From Ensifer adhaerens (lineage in GTDB: Bacteria > Pseudomonadota > Alphaproteobacteria > Rhizobiales > Rhizobiaceae), in contig NZ_CP118610.1 of the NCBI RefSeq assembly GCF_028993555.1, forward strand, positions 1,488,001 to 1,552,000: a stretch of DNA of 64,000 nucleotides, read 5' to 3'. Both the position numbers and the translations under genes were made by a program. Positions 63,567 through 64,000 of this stretch are shown piece after piece (positions within the stretch are counted from its first letter, which is position 1; the number at the start of each line of letters is the position of its first letter). The notes beneath the pieces are model-generated. The model was not told the DNA's origin, did no database searches, and worked only from the letters and a program-made list of their open reading frames with translations.

Positions 63567-64000
63567 TTACTTGCCGACCTTGACGGTGATCATGCGGTCG
63601 GGATCGGTGACGGAACCATTGTTGGCGTCGTCGCCGAGCTTGATCTTGTCGACGTTCTCCATACCCGAAACAACCTTGCCGACGACGGTGTACTGGCCGT
63701 TCAGGAAGTCGCCCGGTGCGAACATGATGAAGAACTGCGAATTGGCGCTGTTCGGGTCCTGCGAGCGGGCCATCCCGACCGTGCCGCGTTCGAACGGAAC
63801 GTCGGAAAACTCGGCCGGCAGGTCAGGCCGCGAAGAACCGCCGGTGCCGGCAGCCTGCGGCTGGTAGCCGTTTTCCATATCGCCATACTGCACGTCGCCG
63901 GTCTGGGCCATGAAGCCCTTGATCACGCGGTGGAAGGCAACGTTGTCATACTCGCCGGCGGCGGCAAGCGCCTTGATCTGCTCGACGTGCTTCGGAGCAA
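63567..64000 (-). CDS. Peptidyl-prolyl cis-trans isomerase, cyclophilin type (partial, N-terminus outside window)
   Basis: The C-terminal about 143 residues are in the window and the frame is open through the right edge (APKHVEQIKALAAAGEYDNVAFHRVIKGFMAQTGDVQYG...). The core RSQDPNSANSQFFIMFAPGDFLNGQYTVVGKVVSGMENVDKI matches cyclophilins, and closely resembles the downstream ppiB. Whether it has a signal peptide, as the periplasmic PpiA partner would, cannot be seen here. C-terminus is GSVTDPDRMITVKVGK. Confidence 0.92.
   Translation of the reverse strand, partial: APKHVEQIKALAAAGEYDNVAFHRVIKGFMAQTGDVQYGDMENGYQPQAAGTGGSSRPDLPAEFSDVPFERGTVGMARSQDPNSANSQFFIMFAPGDFLNGQYTVVGKVVSGMENVDKIKLGDDANNGSVTDPDRMITVKVGK

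Overview
The window is high-GC chromosomal DNA from an alphaproteobacterium of the Rhizobiaceae. Gene order, intergenic repeats and protein sequences fit Sinorhizobium/Ensifer best. I base that on recognition of protein families and neighbourhoods, not on any search. Nearly all of it is dense core-genome coding sequence with short gaps, four tRNA genes and two complete insertion sequences. I see no CRISPR array, phage block, secretion system or obvious defence island.

Layout. 1-13,000: a partial polytopic membrane protein; amino-sugar synthesis (glmU, glmS) followed by a GNAT enzyme and a DUF502 membrane protein; recG; then sdhE and mfd. 13,000-25,600: a DsbA/FrnE-like oxidoreductase, an orphan YejA-like binding protein, an IalB-like secreted protein, hspQ, the nitrogen-control pair glnB-glnA behind a sigma-54 type promoter, NAD(P)HX repair, gpt, a CinA-type protein, wrbA, two small proteins, tRNA-Leu with an inverted tRNA-Leu fragment nearby, and a HAD phosphatase. 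25,600-43,000: TrkH, threonine ammonia-lyase, HlyU, a periplasmic cyclic nucleotide phosphodiesterase, a diguanylate cyclase, the divergent aldR-like/ald pair, a sulfur-linked cluster on the minus strand (cysK, alanyl-tRNA editing protein, sseA, GNAT), an SDR, an SMR pump pair, cyclopropane fatty acid synthase, photolyase and tRNA-Asn.

43,000-56,520: small membrane and secreted proteins, tRNA-Cys, lexA with its SOS box, tRNA-Ser, then the string rlpA, dac-type penicillin-binding protein, tmk, holB, (antisense MazG-like), metG, tatD and an MBL-fold hydrolase, with purC opposite. 56,670-60,310 is the only clearly accessory part: an IS1202/ISNCY-type element and an IS30-family element about 50 bp apart, followed by about 730 bp of apparently non-coding DNA. 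60,312-64,000: a DUF4864 protein, then the queuosine genes queA-tgt downstream of two tandem cyclophilins, the first cut by the window end.

Most interesting points: a Dac-family penicillin-binding protein that keeps its SxxK nucleophile but has lost the canonical SxN serine and KTG lysine; an inverted, decayed 3' fragment of tRNA-Leu(UAA) beside the intact gene; a tethered staphylococcal-nuclease-like domain lacking the catalytic glutamate; and an Ala-tRNA editing enzyme packed between cysteine synthase and mercaptopyruvate sulfurtransferase. I found nothing that I would call a clearly new multi-gene system.
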